From Vagococcus zengguangii (lineage in GTDB: Bacteria > Bacillota > Bacilli > Lactobacillales > Vagococcaceae), in NCBI RefSeq assembly GCF_005145005.1, contig NZ_CP039712.1, positions 1,085,001-1,149,000 of the forward strand: a stretch of DNA of 64,000 bases. The letters are read 5' to 3'. The first letter of the stretch is position 1. Every line of letters starts with the position of its first letter. This document shows positions 43,030 through 51,500 of this stretch, piece by piece. Position numbers and translations under genes: made by a program. Below the pieces are notes generated by a model. The model ran no database searches and had not been told where the DNA came from. It was given only the letters and a program-made list of their open reading frames with translations.

Positions 43030-43881
43030 CTATCGTTTAATGACACCCATCCCTAAAACGCCTGGTCCGGTATGGACTCCAAGGGCTGGACTAACTTCAT
43101 CTAAATAAATATGATGAATATTTGGGAAACGTTTTTCAACGGCCTCTTTTAAAAGTTCAGCTTCTTCGATACAATTCCCGTAAGCAACTGCTAAATCATA
43201 CGATTTGTGGTTACCGACAAATTTTTCAACTTCTTGAAGTAACTTTTCTAAGCTCTTTTTACGTCCACGGGCTTTAGTTACCGTGTAATAAATACCTTCT
43301 TCATTACAAGAAATAACAGGGTTTAGGTTTAAGGCTGTCCCTAAAATCGATGTAACAAGACCGATTCGTCCACCTTTTTTTAAGTACTCTAGTGTTGGAA
43401 TGCTAAAGAAGACACGGGAATTTTGTACGTTTTCTTGTGATTTAGCAATGACTTGTTCGAAAGAGTTGCCGTTATCAATCATTTCTTTTACATGTACGGC
43501 TTGTAGACCGCCTCCAATACCTATACTTAATGTATCAACAAATCCACATACTAAATCTGAATAATCTTTTGACATTAATTTTAAAATGTTGTGTGTGCCG
43601 CTAAGACCACTTGAAATAGTAGCGATAATTAAGTGTGTGTATCCGTCAGCAATGATTTGATTAAATATCTTATCAATTGATTCTCCATTTGGAAGAGAAG
43701 TTGAAGGGATTTCTTTGCTTAAACGCTCGTAAATTTCCTTAGAAGTAATCGTTTCTTTATCAATATAAGTACCCTCTGGATAGATAATATTTAAAGGCAC
43801 AACATAGATACCGTCTTTTTCTAAAATACTTTTAGGAACGTCCATTCCTGAATCGACTAACACAGCTATTTTTTCCAACAT
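43030..43881 (-). CDS. DegV family fatty-acid-binding protein
   Basis: This 283-residue DegV protein has the N-terminal LVDSGMDVP, the central PSTSLPNGES (the fatty-acid-binding TS motif), ISSGLSGTHN, and the C-terminal HTGPGVLGMGVIKR. DegV/FakB proteins hold fatty acids for phosphorylation by FakA. Which FakB-like specificity this one has cannot be told. It follows the DUF1836 gene by 15 bp on the same strand. Confidence 0.93.
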   Translation of the reverse strand: MLEKIAVLVDSGMDVPKSILEKDGIYVVPLNIIYPEGTYIDKETITSKEIYERLSKEIPSTSLPNGESIDKIFNQIIADGYTHLIIATISSGLSGTHNILKLMSKDYSDLVCGFVDTLSIGIGGGLQAVHVKEMIDNGNSFEQVIAKSQENVQNSRVFFSIPTLEYLKKGGRIGLVTSILGTALNLNPVISCNEEGIYYTVTKARGRKKSLEKLLQEVEKFVGNHKSYDLAVAYGNCIEEAELLKEAVEKRFPNIHHIYLDEVSPALGVHTGPGVLGMGVIKR

Positions 43882-43896
43882 AATGATTAACCCCTT

Positions 43897-44397
43897 TTAT
43901 TTAAGTGTTTTTTCTGTAATTAATTTTGAAGCCAACGTAATAGTTGCCATCTGAACTGTCAAATATTTGTCGTCGCAACGATTAATAATGATATTTCCAT
44001 CGTTTACAATGCTGACGAGTGAAGCTATAGAATCCTCTAATTGTTGACAAAATTGATTATACGCTAAACGATAATCACCTTGATCAATTTGTTTTAAGAT
44101 GCCTTGATGAATAGTAGGTAACTCAAAGGACTGTTTTAAGATAGTGATGATAATGAGACGAGCTAAGTGGCGTCGGTCGTATTTTTTTTTAACCGGGGCC
44201 AGAATATAGTCATGCTTGACATAGTTATGAACGATACTTGAAGTAATTAATTTATTCTTACTATCGTTCACTTTGAAAGGAAGAGTTGTTCGTTCAACTA
44301 ATTGAATAACTTGTTCCATATATAAGTCGATGTCTGGTAATTGTTCCCATCTTGGGAGCTTGATTTCAAGTATTTCTTGATAGTAATCGTTTTCCAT
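43897..44397 (-). CDS. DUF1836 family protein
   Basis: This 166-residue protein belongs to DUF1836. The diagnostic segments are LPRWEQLPDIDLYMEQV, ITSSIVHNYVKHD and APVKKKYDRRHLARLIIITILKQ. The last of these resembles a MerR-like helix-turn-helix region, so a regulatory role is often suggested. It is directly upstream of degV and probably co-transcribed, which hints that it may sense or control lipid metabolism; that is inference. Confidence 0.85.
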   Translation of the reverse strand: MENDYYQEILEIKLPRWEQLPDIDLYMEQVIQLVERTTLPFKVNDSKNKLITSSIVHNYVKHDYILAPVKKKYDRRHLARLIIITILKQSFELPTIHQGILKQIDQGDYRLAYNQFCQQLEDSIASLVSIVNDGNIIINRCDDKYLTVQMATITLASKLITEKTLK

Positions 44398-44471
44398 TAA
44401 TTATCAAAACCTCTTTACTTAGTTTTTGAAACTATATATTATTTATAACACACTTCATTTATAAATAAAAC

Positions 44472-44503
44472 AAAAAACTGTTGCAAAAATTATTACAACA
44501 GTT
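44472..44503 (-). terminator. Terminator of the RNase H-like gene
   Basis: On the minus strand AACTGTTG and CAACAGTT form a stem with a 12-nt loop and a U6 run. The first arm lies in the last codons of the gene. Confidence 0.75.
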
Positions 44504-44906
44504 CCTTTTGCTTTAGTTTTTTAGCTAATCCTTGTCTTGCAAGATTATCTGCCCCTTTATTTTTAGCCTCTGGTAGCCATTGGATAAAAATTATTGGGAA
44601 TTTTTGTAACAAGTGCTCAATTTTAATTAAGTATGGTTTAAATATCTTATTATGCGTGTATTGTTTATCAATTGTTTGAACAACGACCTTACTATCAGAA
44701 TAGACATAAGTCGTTTGATGATGCCAGTTTTTTTCAATAGCAAATTCTAGCGCTGTTTGCAGGGCTAAAAATTCAGCTTCATGATTACTCATGACAGATG
44801 CAGGAAGGGCCATTTGCACTTGTTGATCATCAATAATATAGAGAAGTCCAAGACCACTTGGACCAGGATTACCTTTCGTTGAGGCATCAATGTAAATTTT
44901 TAGCAT
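44493..44906 (-). CDS. RNase HI-like protein
   Basis: This 137-residue protein has the RNase H fold. The acidic active-site residues are visible in KIYIDASTKGNPGPSG, SNHEAEFLAL, VYSDSKVVV and the late ADNLARQG. It resembles the small cell-type RNase HI group found as YpdQ/YpeP in Bacilli. It could remove RNA from RNA-DNA hybrids. I start at the ATG 8 nt after AAGGAG; a GTG three codons upstream overlaps that site. It is divergent from the EbsA-like gene with closely spaced promoters. Confidence 0.87.
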   Translation of the reverse strand: MLKIYIDASTKGNPGPSGLGLLYIIDDQQVQMALPASVMSNHEAEFLALQTALEFAIEKNWHHQTTYVYSDSKVVVQTIDKQYTHNKIFKPYLIKIEHLLQKFPIIFIQWLPEAKNKGADNLARQGLAKKLKQKELL

Positions 44907-44918
44907 AAAAATCACTCC

Positions 44919-44949
44919 TTAGACTATCATACTACCTATGAAATATGAT
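44919..44949 (+). promoter_or_regulatory. Promoter of the EbsA-like gene
   Basis: TTAGAC (44919-44924) and TATGAT (44944-44949) are 19 bp apart. If used, transcription starts near 44956. That rules out the ATG at 44945 and supports a downstream start. Confidence 0.45.
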
Positions 44950-44986
44950 AATATTATTCTATCATTTGATGGATGTGTTGAACAAC

Positions 44987-45448
44987 ATGAATAAAGACAA
45001 ACAATTAACTAAATTTTATTATCAACCGGATATAGCACATACTGTGATTTATTGGTCTTTATCTTTATGCCTATTCTTAGGAGGCATCATAATTACGTTG
45101 GAAAAAATTAAATTTTCATGGATGGCCGTTATGTTCATACTATTGGGTTTACTTTTGATTCTAATTGGTAGTAGTAGACGTCTTTGCATTAACGATCAAG
45201 AAATCACATTTAGTGTAGGGCTACCTATTTTTCAAAAAAACAAGCGAGTGCCAATCAAGAAAATTCATAAAATTTCATTAGGATCGAAAGGCTTTACGCT
45301 ATATCAAGAAACACCAGACGGGGAATTCAATGAAATCATCTGCTTAATGAAAGAGAAGTCCCTGCAATATTTTGTTCAGACTATGACGGCCAACGAAGCA
45401 TTTAATGGCGAAATTAGTGGACTAAATATAAATGAATTAATCGAATAG
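44987..45448 (+). CDS. EbsA-like membrane protein
   Basis: This protein of about 153 residues has two membrane segments near the N-terminus (about residues 15-60) separated by a very short loop, and then a soluble domain of about 90 residues. Size, topology and neighbourhood (RNase H-like and cold-shock genes) match the EbsA family of enterococci, first noted in connection with aggregation-substance binding; its function is not settled. The start is uncertain: ATG 44987 and ATG 44969 are both in frame and neither has a strong ribosome binding site, while ATG 44945 overlaps the presumed promoter. Confidence 0.6.
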   Translation: MNKDKQLTKFYYQPDIAHTVIYWSLSLCLFLGGIIITLEKIKFSWMAVMFILLGLLLILIGSSRRLCINDQEITFSVGLPIFQKNKRVPIKKIHKISLGSKGFTLYQETPDGEFNEIICLMKEKSLQYFVQTMTANEAFNGEISGLNINELIE

Positions 45449-45465
45449 GTAAGGAAAGCTATCAA

Positions 45466-45495
45466 AAAAAGTGAAGGCACTAGCCTTCACTTTTT
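45466..45495. terminator. Bidirectional terminator between EbsA-like and csp genes
   Basis: AAAAAGTGAAGGC and GCCTTCACTTTTT form a perfect stem with an ACTA loop between convergent genes. Confidence 0.9.
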
Positions 45496-45692
45496 GTTTG
45501 TATTTTAACGTTAGTTGCTTGGAAACCACGCTTTCCTTCCATGATATCAAACTCAACTTCTTGATTGGCTTTTAAATTTTTGAAGCCATCTTGTTGGATT
45601 CCAGTAAAATGTACGAAGATTTCCTCATTTTCATAAGAAATAAAGCCATACCCCTTTTTTTCATCGAACCATTTGACGATACCGTGAGCCAT
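45480..45692 (-). CDS. csp: Cold-shock protein (CspA family)
   Basis: This 70-residue OB-fold nucleic-acid chaperone has the RNA-binding motifs RNP1 KGYGFI and RNP2 EIFVHF after GIVKWFDEK. The start is the ATG preceded by TTGGAGGA; a TTG five codons upstream overlaps that site. It carries fewer glycines than the main CspB-type proteins and ends with TKSEG. A strong consensus promoter lies upstream. Confidence 0.94.
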   Translation of the reverse strand: MAHGIVKWFDEKKGYGFISYENEEIFVHFTGIQQDGFKNLKANQEVEFDIMEGKRGFQATNVKIQTKSEG

Positions 45693-45731
45693 TTTACATT
45701 CCTCCAAATTTTCAGTTTTGTATACGCTTTT

Positions 45732-45760
45732 ATTATAGGGTTATTTAAAGAAAAGGTCAA
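45732..45760 (-). promoter_or_regulatory. Promoter of the cold-shock gene
   Basis: On the minus strand TTGACC (45755-45760) and TATAAT (45732-45737) are 17 bp apart. The untranslated leader is only about 35 nt, so the long cold-shock leader seen on some csp genes is absent. Confidence 0.75.
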
Positions 45761-45794
45761 ACAAAGAAGTATCTATAAAAAAAATTAAGTTTAT

Positions 45795-45824
45795 TTAACA
45801 AAATACCTTAATATAAGCTATAAT
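45795..45824 (+). promoter_or_regulatory. Promoter of the membrane protein / HEPN-CBS unit
   Basis: TTAACA (45795-45800) and TATAAT (45819-45824) are 18 bp apart, about 40 bp before the first start codon. Confidence 0.65.
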
Positions 45825-45865
45825 GTAATCTAGTGAGATAAAAATGATTGAAAGGATGTTCGAAT

Positions 45866-46264
45866 ATGAAAATTAAATTAAATCGAAATTCAGGATTTTT
45901 TGCAATGGGTACACCCTTTGATATCTTAATAAATAAGTCTTCTAATACTAAGCTGGCTCATAATCAAAGTAAAGAAATTGAATACGAACCGGGCGATGTA
46001 TTGAGAGCTAAATATTCACTATTAAAAAGTAATGAAGTTACACTTTCTGCTGAAGATGACGGAGCTACTTTTGAAATCACCTCAAATCCGAATATTATGA
46101 GAACATATATGACCATTTTTACATTGTTATTTATTTTCCCAGTTTTATTTCAACAATGGTTATTAGCAATATTAATTATTATTTTTTATGCTATTTTTGG
46201 GATGGCTGTTATGAACAAGTTTTACTTAATAAGTAAGGTTGAAGAGGTAAACAATGATGAATAA
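45866..46264 (+). CDS. Unrecognised two-helix membrane protein
   Basis: I do not recognise this 132-residue protein. The N-terminal 80 residues look like a small beta-rich domain without signal peptide (KIKLNRNSGFFAMGTPFDILINK, EIEYEPGDVLRAKYS). Two hydrophobic helices at about 84-120 and a short charged tail follow. The N-terminal domain therefore faces the cytoplasm if both helices span the membrane as a hairpin. The start is the ATG 8 nt after AAAGGATG. It overlaps the following HEPN-CBS gene by 11 bp, so the two are translated together and may work together. Confidence 0.7.
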   Translation: MKIKLNRNSGFFAMGTPFDILINKSSNTKLAHNQSKEIEYEPGDVLRAKYSLLKSNEVTLSAEDDGATFEITSNPNIMRTYMTIFTLLFIFPVLFQQWLLAILIIIFYAIFGMAVMNKFYLISKVEEVNNDE

Positions 46265-46955
46265 TTCTGAACAGTTTTTAGCAACATTTAATCGGATTGA
46301 AAAATGGATGCGTCAACTTTTTGGCAATAAAACGAACATCGGCTTTACTGAGCTTGTACGACAATTATCTCGCCGTAAAGAATTACCTTTAGAGCAATAT
46401 AGTGACGACCTAATTCAAATGGCGCAACTTCGTAATGCCATTATTCATGATCAAATCGCTCCAGATTTCGTGATTGCAGAACCTAATGAATGGGTAGTTA
46501 AACGTATAATTGAAATAGAAGAAGCATTGTTACATCCACAAACGGTAATCCCGTTATTTGAAAAAACTGTAACAGGTTTTAATGAATCGACATTACTTGG
46601 AGATTTATTAACCATTGTAGCTGAAAAGGGGTATTCACAATTTCCAATCTACAATAGCCGTGGCGTTTGTGAAGGTTTAATTACGGCACATGGATTAGGG
46701 ATTTGGTTAGCAAAACACGCCAATAAAACGGCAATTGATGTTAGCAGTCAAACGGCAAAAGATGTGCTAGCAGCTGACCGTAAAAGTCAAAATTATCGTT
46801 TCGTTAAAGAATCGACAACCTTAAATGAGGTCGTTCATTTGTTTTTAACACAATCAACATTAGAAGCACTATTAATTACTAAAGATGGTAATCCTAATGG
46901 TAAATTAATAGGGATTATTAGACCAAGGGAAGCATTTGGTCATTTTTATAAGTAA
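46254..46955 (+). CDS. HEPN-like / CBS domain fusion protein
   Basis: This 233-residue soluble protein has two parts. Residues 1-95 are helical and contain LRNAIIHD, a match to the R-x4-H motif (Arg60, His65) of HEPN domains, many of which are RNases or nucleotidyltransferase partners. Residues about 96-233 look like a pair of CBS domains (KGYSQFPIYNSRGVCEGLIT and EALLITKDGNPNGKLIGII), which usually bind adenine nucleotides. An RNA- or nucleotide-related activity gated by adenylate levels would fit, but is inference. It overlaps an upstream membrane protein gene and is followed 13 bp later by lspA. Confidence 0.72.
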   Translation: MMNNSEQFLATFNRIEKWMRQLFGNKTNIGFTELVRQLSRRKELPLEQYSDDLIQMAQLRNAIIHDQIAPDFVIAEPNEWVVKRIIEIEEALLHPQTVIPLFEKTVTGFNESTLLGDLLTIVAEKGYSQFPIYNSRGVCEGLITAHGLGIWLAKHANKTAIDVSSQTAKDVLAADRKSQNYRFVKESTTLNEVVHLFLTQSTLEALLITKDGNPNGKLIGIIRPREAFGHFYK

Positions 46956-46968
46956 GTGAGGAATTTAA

Positions 46969-47412
46969 ATGATTTATTTAGCGTTGATCGTTGTCTTAGT
47001 GGCAATTGATCAAATTGTAAAGTTTTGGACGGTTCAAAACATTGCTTTAGGAGAAACGATTTTTGATAATCCCATTATCTCATTAACCTATTTACAAAAT
47101 GATGGGGCAGCTTGGAGTATGTTAGAAGGAAAGATGTGGTTCTTCTATACGATTACTATTGTAGCTATCATCGTATTATCGACAATGATTTATAAAAATC
47201 GAAATGATTCTAAGTGGTTAACGTATGGGTTAACGATGGTACTAGCAGGTGCAATCGGTAACTTTGTTGATCGTTTACATCTAAAGTATGTGATTGATAT
47301 GTTTCAAATTGAGTTTTTCAATTTCCCAATTTTTAATGTGGCGGATGTATGCATTACAATTGGTGTAATTTGTATTTTTATTTATCTGTTTTTTGTAGCA
47401 GAAGAAGATTAG
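46969..47412 (+). CDS. lspA: Lipoprotein signal peptidase (signal peptidase II)
   Basis: This 147-residue protein with four membrane segments removes signal peptides from prolipoproteins such as PstS and the cyclophilin in this window. The catalytic aspartates are Asp110 in YVIDMF and Asp126 in FNVADV, and the LQNDGAAWS and GAIGNFVDR motifs are present. It starts 13 bp after the HEPN-CBS gene and 9 bp before rluD, the conserved lspA-rluD-pyr order. Confidence 0.96.
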   Translation: MIYLALIVVLVAIDQIVKFWTVQNIALGETIFDNPIISLTYLQNDGAAWSMLEGKMWFFYTITIVAIIVLSTMIYKNRNDSKWLTYGLTMVLAGAIGNFVDRLHLKYVIDMFQIEFFNFPIFNVADVCITIGVICIFIYLFFVAEED

Positions 47413-47421
47413 GAGTTAGTT

Positions 47422-48327
47422 ATGAACGAAATTTTAGAAGTAGTTATTGAAGAGCAAAAGGGAAGGCTTGATAAAGTGTTAACAGCTGAATTCAGCCAAT
47501 TTTCACGCTCTCAAATTCAAAACTGGGTAAAGAATAATCACGTCTTAGTAAACGGTGAGGCGGCTCCTGCTAACTATAAAGTGAAGCATGCTGATGTTAT
47601 TCGCATCGAACGTCCAGAAATCGTCGAGTTAGAATTAATCGCACAAGATATTCCACTTGACGTTGTATATGAAGATCAAGATTTAATGGTAATTAATAAG
47701 CCCCAAGGCATGGTAGTTCATCCATCCAAGAGTCATCCAGATGGAACATTAGTTAATGCCTTGTTGTTCCGCAATCACGATTTATCAGGAATTAACGATG
47801 TCATTCGTCCAGGCATAGTCCACCGTATTGACAAAGATACTTCAGGTTTGTTAATGGTCGCTAAAAACGATGAAACACATCGTGCATTGCAAGAGCAATT
47901 AATGGATAAAACAGTGGTTCGTAAGTATACAGCACTAGTTCATGGAGAAATTGCCCATGAAACTGGAACAATTGATGCGCCTATTGGGCGTTCTCATAGT
48001 AATCGTTTGGTCAATACAGTTCGCCAAGAAGGCAAAAAAGCTGTGACACATTTTACGGTGTTAGAGCGTTACCAAGGCTTTACGTTAGTAGAATGTCAAT
48101 TAGAAACAGGACGTACCCATCAAATTCGTGTACACATGAAGTATATTGATCATCCAATTGCAGGTGATCCGACTTATGGACCAAGCGGAACCTTAAAAGG
48201 TAATGGCCAGTTCCTACATGCGGGTGTCTTAGGCTTTACTCATCCTCGTACTAGCGAAGAATTAATGTTTGAAGCTCCTCTGCCAGCAATTTTTGAAGAG
48301 ACGTTAAATGGTTTACTAAAAAAATAG
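47422..48327 (+). CDS. rluD: Ribosomal large-subunit pseudouridine synthase, RluD/YlyB type
   Basis: This 301-residue enzyme isomerises uridines in 23S rRNA. It has an N-terminal S4 RNA-binding domain (RLDKVLTAEFSQFSRSQIQNW) and the catalytic motif HRIDKDTSGLLMVAK with its essential aspartate. The C-terminal ETGRTHQIRVHM is also conserved. It is transcribed with lspA; the pyr operon promoter begins right at its stop codon. Confidence 0.95.
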   Translation: MNEILEVVIEEQKGRLDKVLTAEFSQFSRSQIQNWVKNNHVLVNGEAAPANYKVKHADVIRIERPEIVELELIAQDIPLDVVYEDQDLMVINKPQGMVVHPSKSHPDGTLVNALLFRNHDLSGINDVIRPGIVHRIDKDTSGLLMVAKNDETHRALQEQLMDKTVVRKYTALVHGEIAHETGTIDAPIGRSHSNRLVNTVRQEGKKAVTHFTVLERYQGFTLVECQLETGRTHQIRVHMKYIDHPIAGDPTYGPSGTLKGNGQFLHAGVLGFTHPRTSEELMFEAPLPAIFEETLNGLLKK

Positions 48328-48356
48328 TTGCAAAGTGGTATTAATAAAGTTATGAT
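48328..48356 (+). promoter_or_regulatory. Promoter of the pyr operon
   Basis: TTGCAA (48328-48333, starting on the last base of the rluD stop region) and TATGAT (48351-48356) are 17 bp apart, ahead of the first PyrR attenuator. Confidence 0.65.
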
Positions 48357-48377
48357 GAGTAAGAATTAAATAGTTAA

Positions 48378-48413
48378 TTCCTTTAAGGATAGTCCCGTGA
48401 GGCTAACAAGGAA
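48378..48413 (+). promoter_or_regulatory. PyrR-binding loop, attenuator 1 (pyr leader)
   Basis: AGTCCCGTGAGGCT matches the PyrR RNA-binding consensus ARUCCNGNGAGGYU, held in a stem whose base is TTCCTT/AAGGAA. PyrR with UMP bound here would favour the terminator at 48481-48517. A competing hairpin ACTTAGTA/TACTAAGT lies between them (48432-48458). Confidence 0.88.
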
Positions 48414-48480
48414 ATACCAGTAGAAACTGAAACTTAGTAGCGAAGTTGTGTACTAAGTATGTATATACATGGACATTTCC

Positions 48481-48517
48481 AACCTATCTCGCGGATAAAA
48501 CGAGATAGGTTTTTTTA
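48481..48517 (+). terminator. Attenuator terminator 1, upstream of pyrR
   Basis: AACCTATCTCG and CGAGATAGGTT form a perfect 11-bp stem with a T7 run, 45 bp before pyrR. Confidence 0.9.
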
Positions 48518-48555
48518 TTTCAATAATTTTCAATCGAAAAGACGAAAAGGGGTAA

Positions 48556-49095
<540 letters not shown>

Positions 49096-49100
49096 AATAA

Positions 49101-49138
49101 GAGCTTTTTAATTATGTCCTGTGAGACATAGAAGAGCG
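49101..49138 (+). promoter_or_regulatory. PyrR-binding loop, attenuator 2 (pyrR-pyrP)
   Basis: ATGTCCTGTGAGACAT carries the PyrR core TCCTGTGAGA. It is closed by GCTTTTT (49103-49109) pairing with GAAGAGC (49131-49137) using G-U pairs. It departs from the consensus at the GGYU end, so binding may be weaker than at site 1. Confidence 0.75.
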
Positions 49139-49189
49139 TTGTAGTTAAAGATAGGGATGAGACTATCTTTATTTAGGCGAACTTCTTGT

Positions 49190-49220
49190 GTCTTAGGATA
49201 GGGCACAGGAAGTTTTTTTT
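49190..49220 (+). terminator. Attenuator terminator 2, upstream of pyrP
   Basis: AACTTCTTGTG-TC pairs with GGCACAGGAAGTT (two G-U pairs) and is followed by T8, 27 bp before pyrP. A separate AAAGATAG/CTATCTTT hairpin at 49147-49170 lies between the PyrR loop and this terminator. Confidence 0.8.
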
Positions 49221-49246
49221 ATAGAAAAAATTAAGGAGAAATTATT

Positions 49247-50530
49247 ATGACAAAAGAATTTAGAAATCCAGATGCAGTTTTAGATGTACATGACAAACCA
49301 AGCTTTATTCAAGGACTAGGTCTTAGCTTCCAACATTTATTCACGATGTTTGGTGCAACCGTATTAGTACCAATTTTGGTCGGAATTGATCCAAGTGTCG
49401 CTCTAATGAGTTCAGGAATTGGGACATTGGTTTACATCTTTACAACAGGTGCCAAAATACCAGCTTACTTAGGTAGTAGCTTCGCGTTTATTCCAGCTAT
49501 GAAATTGTTAATGGATAATCCAGACGCTGGTTATGGCGCGGTTGCGCAGGGTGCTATTACAACCGGACTTGTTTATATTATCGTATCATTCATTATTAAA
49601 AAAATCGGCTCTGATTGGGTAAACAAAGTATTGCCACCAGTCGTTGTAGGACCTGTTGTAATGGTTATCGGTTTAGGATTAGCAGCTAATGCAGCTAATA
49701 ACGCCATGTATAACGCAGCTGGCGAATACGAAGTAAAGTATATTATCGTGGCCCTTATTACTTTAGCCTTAACGATTTTCTTCAATATGTTCCTTAAAGG
49801 TTTCTTAGGTCTAATTCCCATCTTATTAGGAATTGTAAGTGGATATTTAGTAGCTCTTGCAATGGGAATCGTCGATACTAGTTTAATTACCCAAGCATCA
49901 TGGTTTGCAATGCCTGACATTCACATTCCATTCGTCCAGTATCAACCAACTATTCACTGGAATGCAATCTTGATGATGGCACCTATCGCATTTGTCACAA
50001 TGACTGAGCACATGGGACACATCTCAGTTTTAAATAAATTAACAAAACGTAACTACTTTGAAGATCCAGGGTTAGACCGTACGCTTCTAGGTGACGGATT
50101 AGCCCAAATTACAGCTGGTTTAGTTGGTGGACCTCCAGTAACAAGTTATGGAGAAAATATCGGCGTATTAGCAATCACTCGTATTCACAGTGTCTTTGTT
50201 CTAGGTGGAGCGGCTGTTTTAGCTATCGTGATGAGTTTTGTCGGCAAAGTAAGTGCTGTGATTCATAGTATCCCTGGACCCGTAATTTCAGGTATCAGCT
50301 TTATTCTTTTCGGAGTTATCGCAGCGAGTGGGATTAAAATTCTTATTGATAATAAAATTGACTTTGATAAAAAACGAAATTTAATCATTGCATCAGTTAT
50401 TTTGGTTGTAGGGATAGGAAACTTATTACTAAAAACAGGAACATTTGAGTTATCGGGTATGGCGTTAGCAACCTTATTCGGAATTTTATTAAATCTAGTT
50501 TTACCAAAAGAAGCAGCAAGCGAAAGATAA
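49247..50530 (+). CDS. pyrP: Uracil permease (NCS2 family)
   Basis: This 427-residue uracil:proton symporter has about 14 membrane segments. The start FQHLFTMFGATVLVPILVG, the AYLGSSFAFIPAM segment, FVTMTEHMGHI with its conserved glutamate, and the second signature GGPPVTSYGENIGVLAIT define the family. It is the second gene of the operon and is preceded by its own attenuator. Confidence 0.96.
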   Translation: MTKEFRNPDAVLDVHDKPSFIQGLGLSFQHLFTMFGATVLVPILVGIDPSVALMSSGIGTLVYIFTTGAKIPAYLGSSFAFIPAMKLLMDNPDAGYGAVAQGAITTGLVYIIVSFIIKKIGSDWVNKVLPPVVVGPVVMVIGLGLAANAANNAMYNAAGEYEVKYIIVALITLALTIFFNMFLKGFLGLIPILLGIVSGYLVALAMGIVDTSLITQASWFAMPDIHIPFVQYQPTIHWNAILMMAPIAFVTMTEHMGHISVLNKLTKRNYFEDPGLDRTLLGDGLAQITAGLVGGPPVTSYGENIGVLAITRIHSVFVLGGAAVLAIVMSFVGKVSAVIHSIPGPVISGISFILFGVIAASGIKILIDNKIDFDKKRNLIIASVILVVGIGNLLLKTGTFELSGMALATLFGILLNLVLPKEAASER

Positions 50531-50563
50531 TAGGGGTTACTCATAAAAAAAGGGGGAACAAAG

Positions 50564-51496
50564 ATGATTATTAATCGAGAACAAGTTAGCATCAAACATT
50601 TATTAACGATTGAGGCCTTACATGACAATGAAGTAATGGGGTTAATTAAACGAGCACAGGAATTCAAACATGGCGCAGCTATTCCCGATCATTTGAAAGA
50701 TTATTATGCGGCAAACCTCTTTTTTGAAAACAGTACAAGAACGCACAAAAGTTTTGAAATGGCTGAACATAAATTAGGCATCAAAGTAATTGACTTTGAT
50801 ACGAAAACAAGTTCAGTAAGTAAAGGTGAATCATTATACGATACTGTGTTAACCATGTCAGCAATCGGCGTTGATGTTTGTGTCATTCGACACTGGGAAG
50901 AAAATTACTACCATCAATTAATTCAAAGCAAAACGATTCGCAGCTCTATTATTAATGGTGGTGACGGAAGCGGTCAGCATCCGACACAATGCTTACTTGA
51001 CTTGATGACAATATATGAAGAGTTTGGTCATTTTGAAGGCTTAAAAGTAGCGATTGCTGGTGATTTAAGTCACTCGCGCGTGGCAAAATCAAACATGCAA
51101 ATGCTAAATCGTTTAGGTGCAGAACTTTATTTCTCAGGGCCTAAAGAATGGTATGAAGATCAGTTTGATGTATACGGTGAATACAAAGAAATCGATGAAT
51201 TAGTCGAACTTGTAGATGTCATTATGTTATTAAGAGTACAACATGAACGTCATGAATCTGGTGAAAGCTTTTCAAAAGAAGAATACCATCAAGCATATGG
51301 TTTAACAGTCGAGCGTGCGAAGCAACTGAAACCTGAGACAATCATCATGCATCCAGCACCAGTTAACCGCGATGTAGAATTAGCAGATGAGCTAGTGGAA
51401 AGTTATCAATCACGTATCGTCTCACAAATGAGTAACGGAGTTTTCATGAGAATGGCGATTCTTGAAGCGATTTTAGAAGGAAAAGCAAAGGGGTAA
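50564..51496 (+). CDS. pyrB: Aspartate carbamoyltransferase catalytic subunit
   Basis: This 310-residue enzyme joins carbamoyl phosphate and aspartate. The carbamoyl-phosphate loop [13 protein letters not shown], the segment [24 protein letters not shown] and the late [10 protein letters not shown] are diagnostic. No pyrI regulatory subunit is present, as usual in Gram-positives. It begins 33 bp after pyrP; there is no attenuator in that gap. Confidence 0.97.
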   Translation: MIINREQVSIKHLLTIEALHDNEVMGLIKRAQEFKHGAAIPDHLKDYYAANLFFENSTRTHKSFEMAEHKLGIKVIDFDTKTSSVSKGESLYDTVLTMSAIGVDVCVIRHWEENYYHQLIQSKTIRSSIINGGDGSGQHPTQCLLDLMTIYEEFGHFEGLKVAIAGDLSHSRVAKSNMQMLNRLGAELYFSGPKEWYEDQFDVYGEYKEIDELVELVDVIMLLRVQHERHESGESFSKEEYHQAYGLTVERAKQLKPETIIMHPAPVNRDVELADELVESYQSRIVSQMSNGVFMRMAILEAILEGKAKG

Positions 51497-51500
51497 AACA

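Noticed and set aside
50531-50563. Third PyrR attenuator between pyrP and pyrB
   Set aside because: The gap is only 33 bp and contains neither a PyrR loop nor a terminator.
50263-50667. A 134-codon minus-strand frame over the pyrP-pyrB junction
   Set aside because: It is the antisense shadow of conserved pyrP and pyrB sequence.
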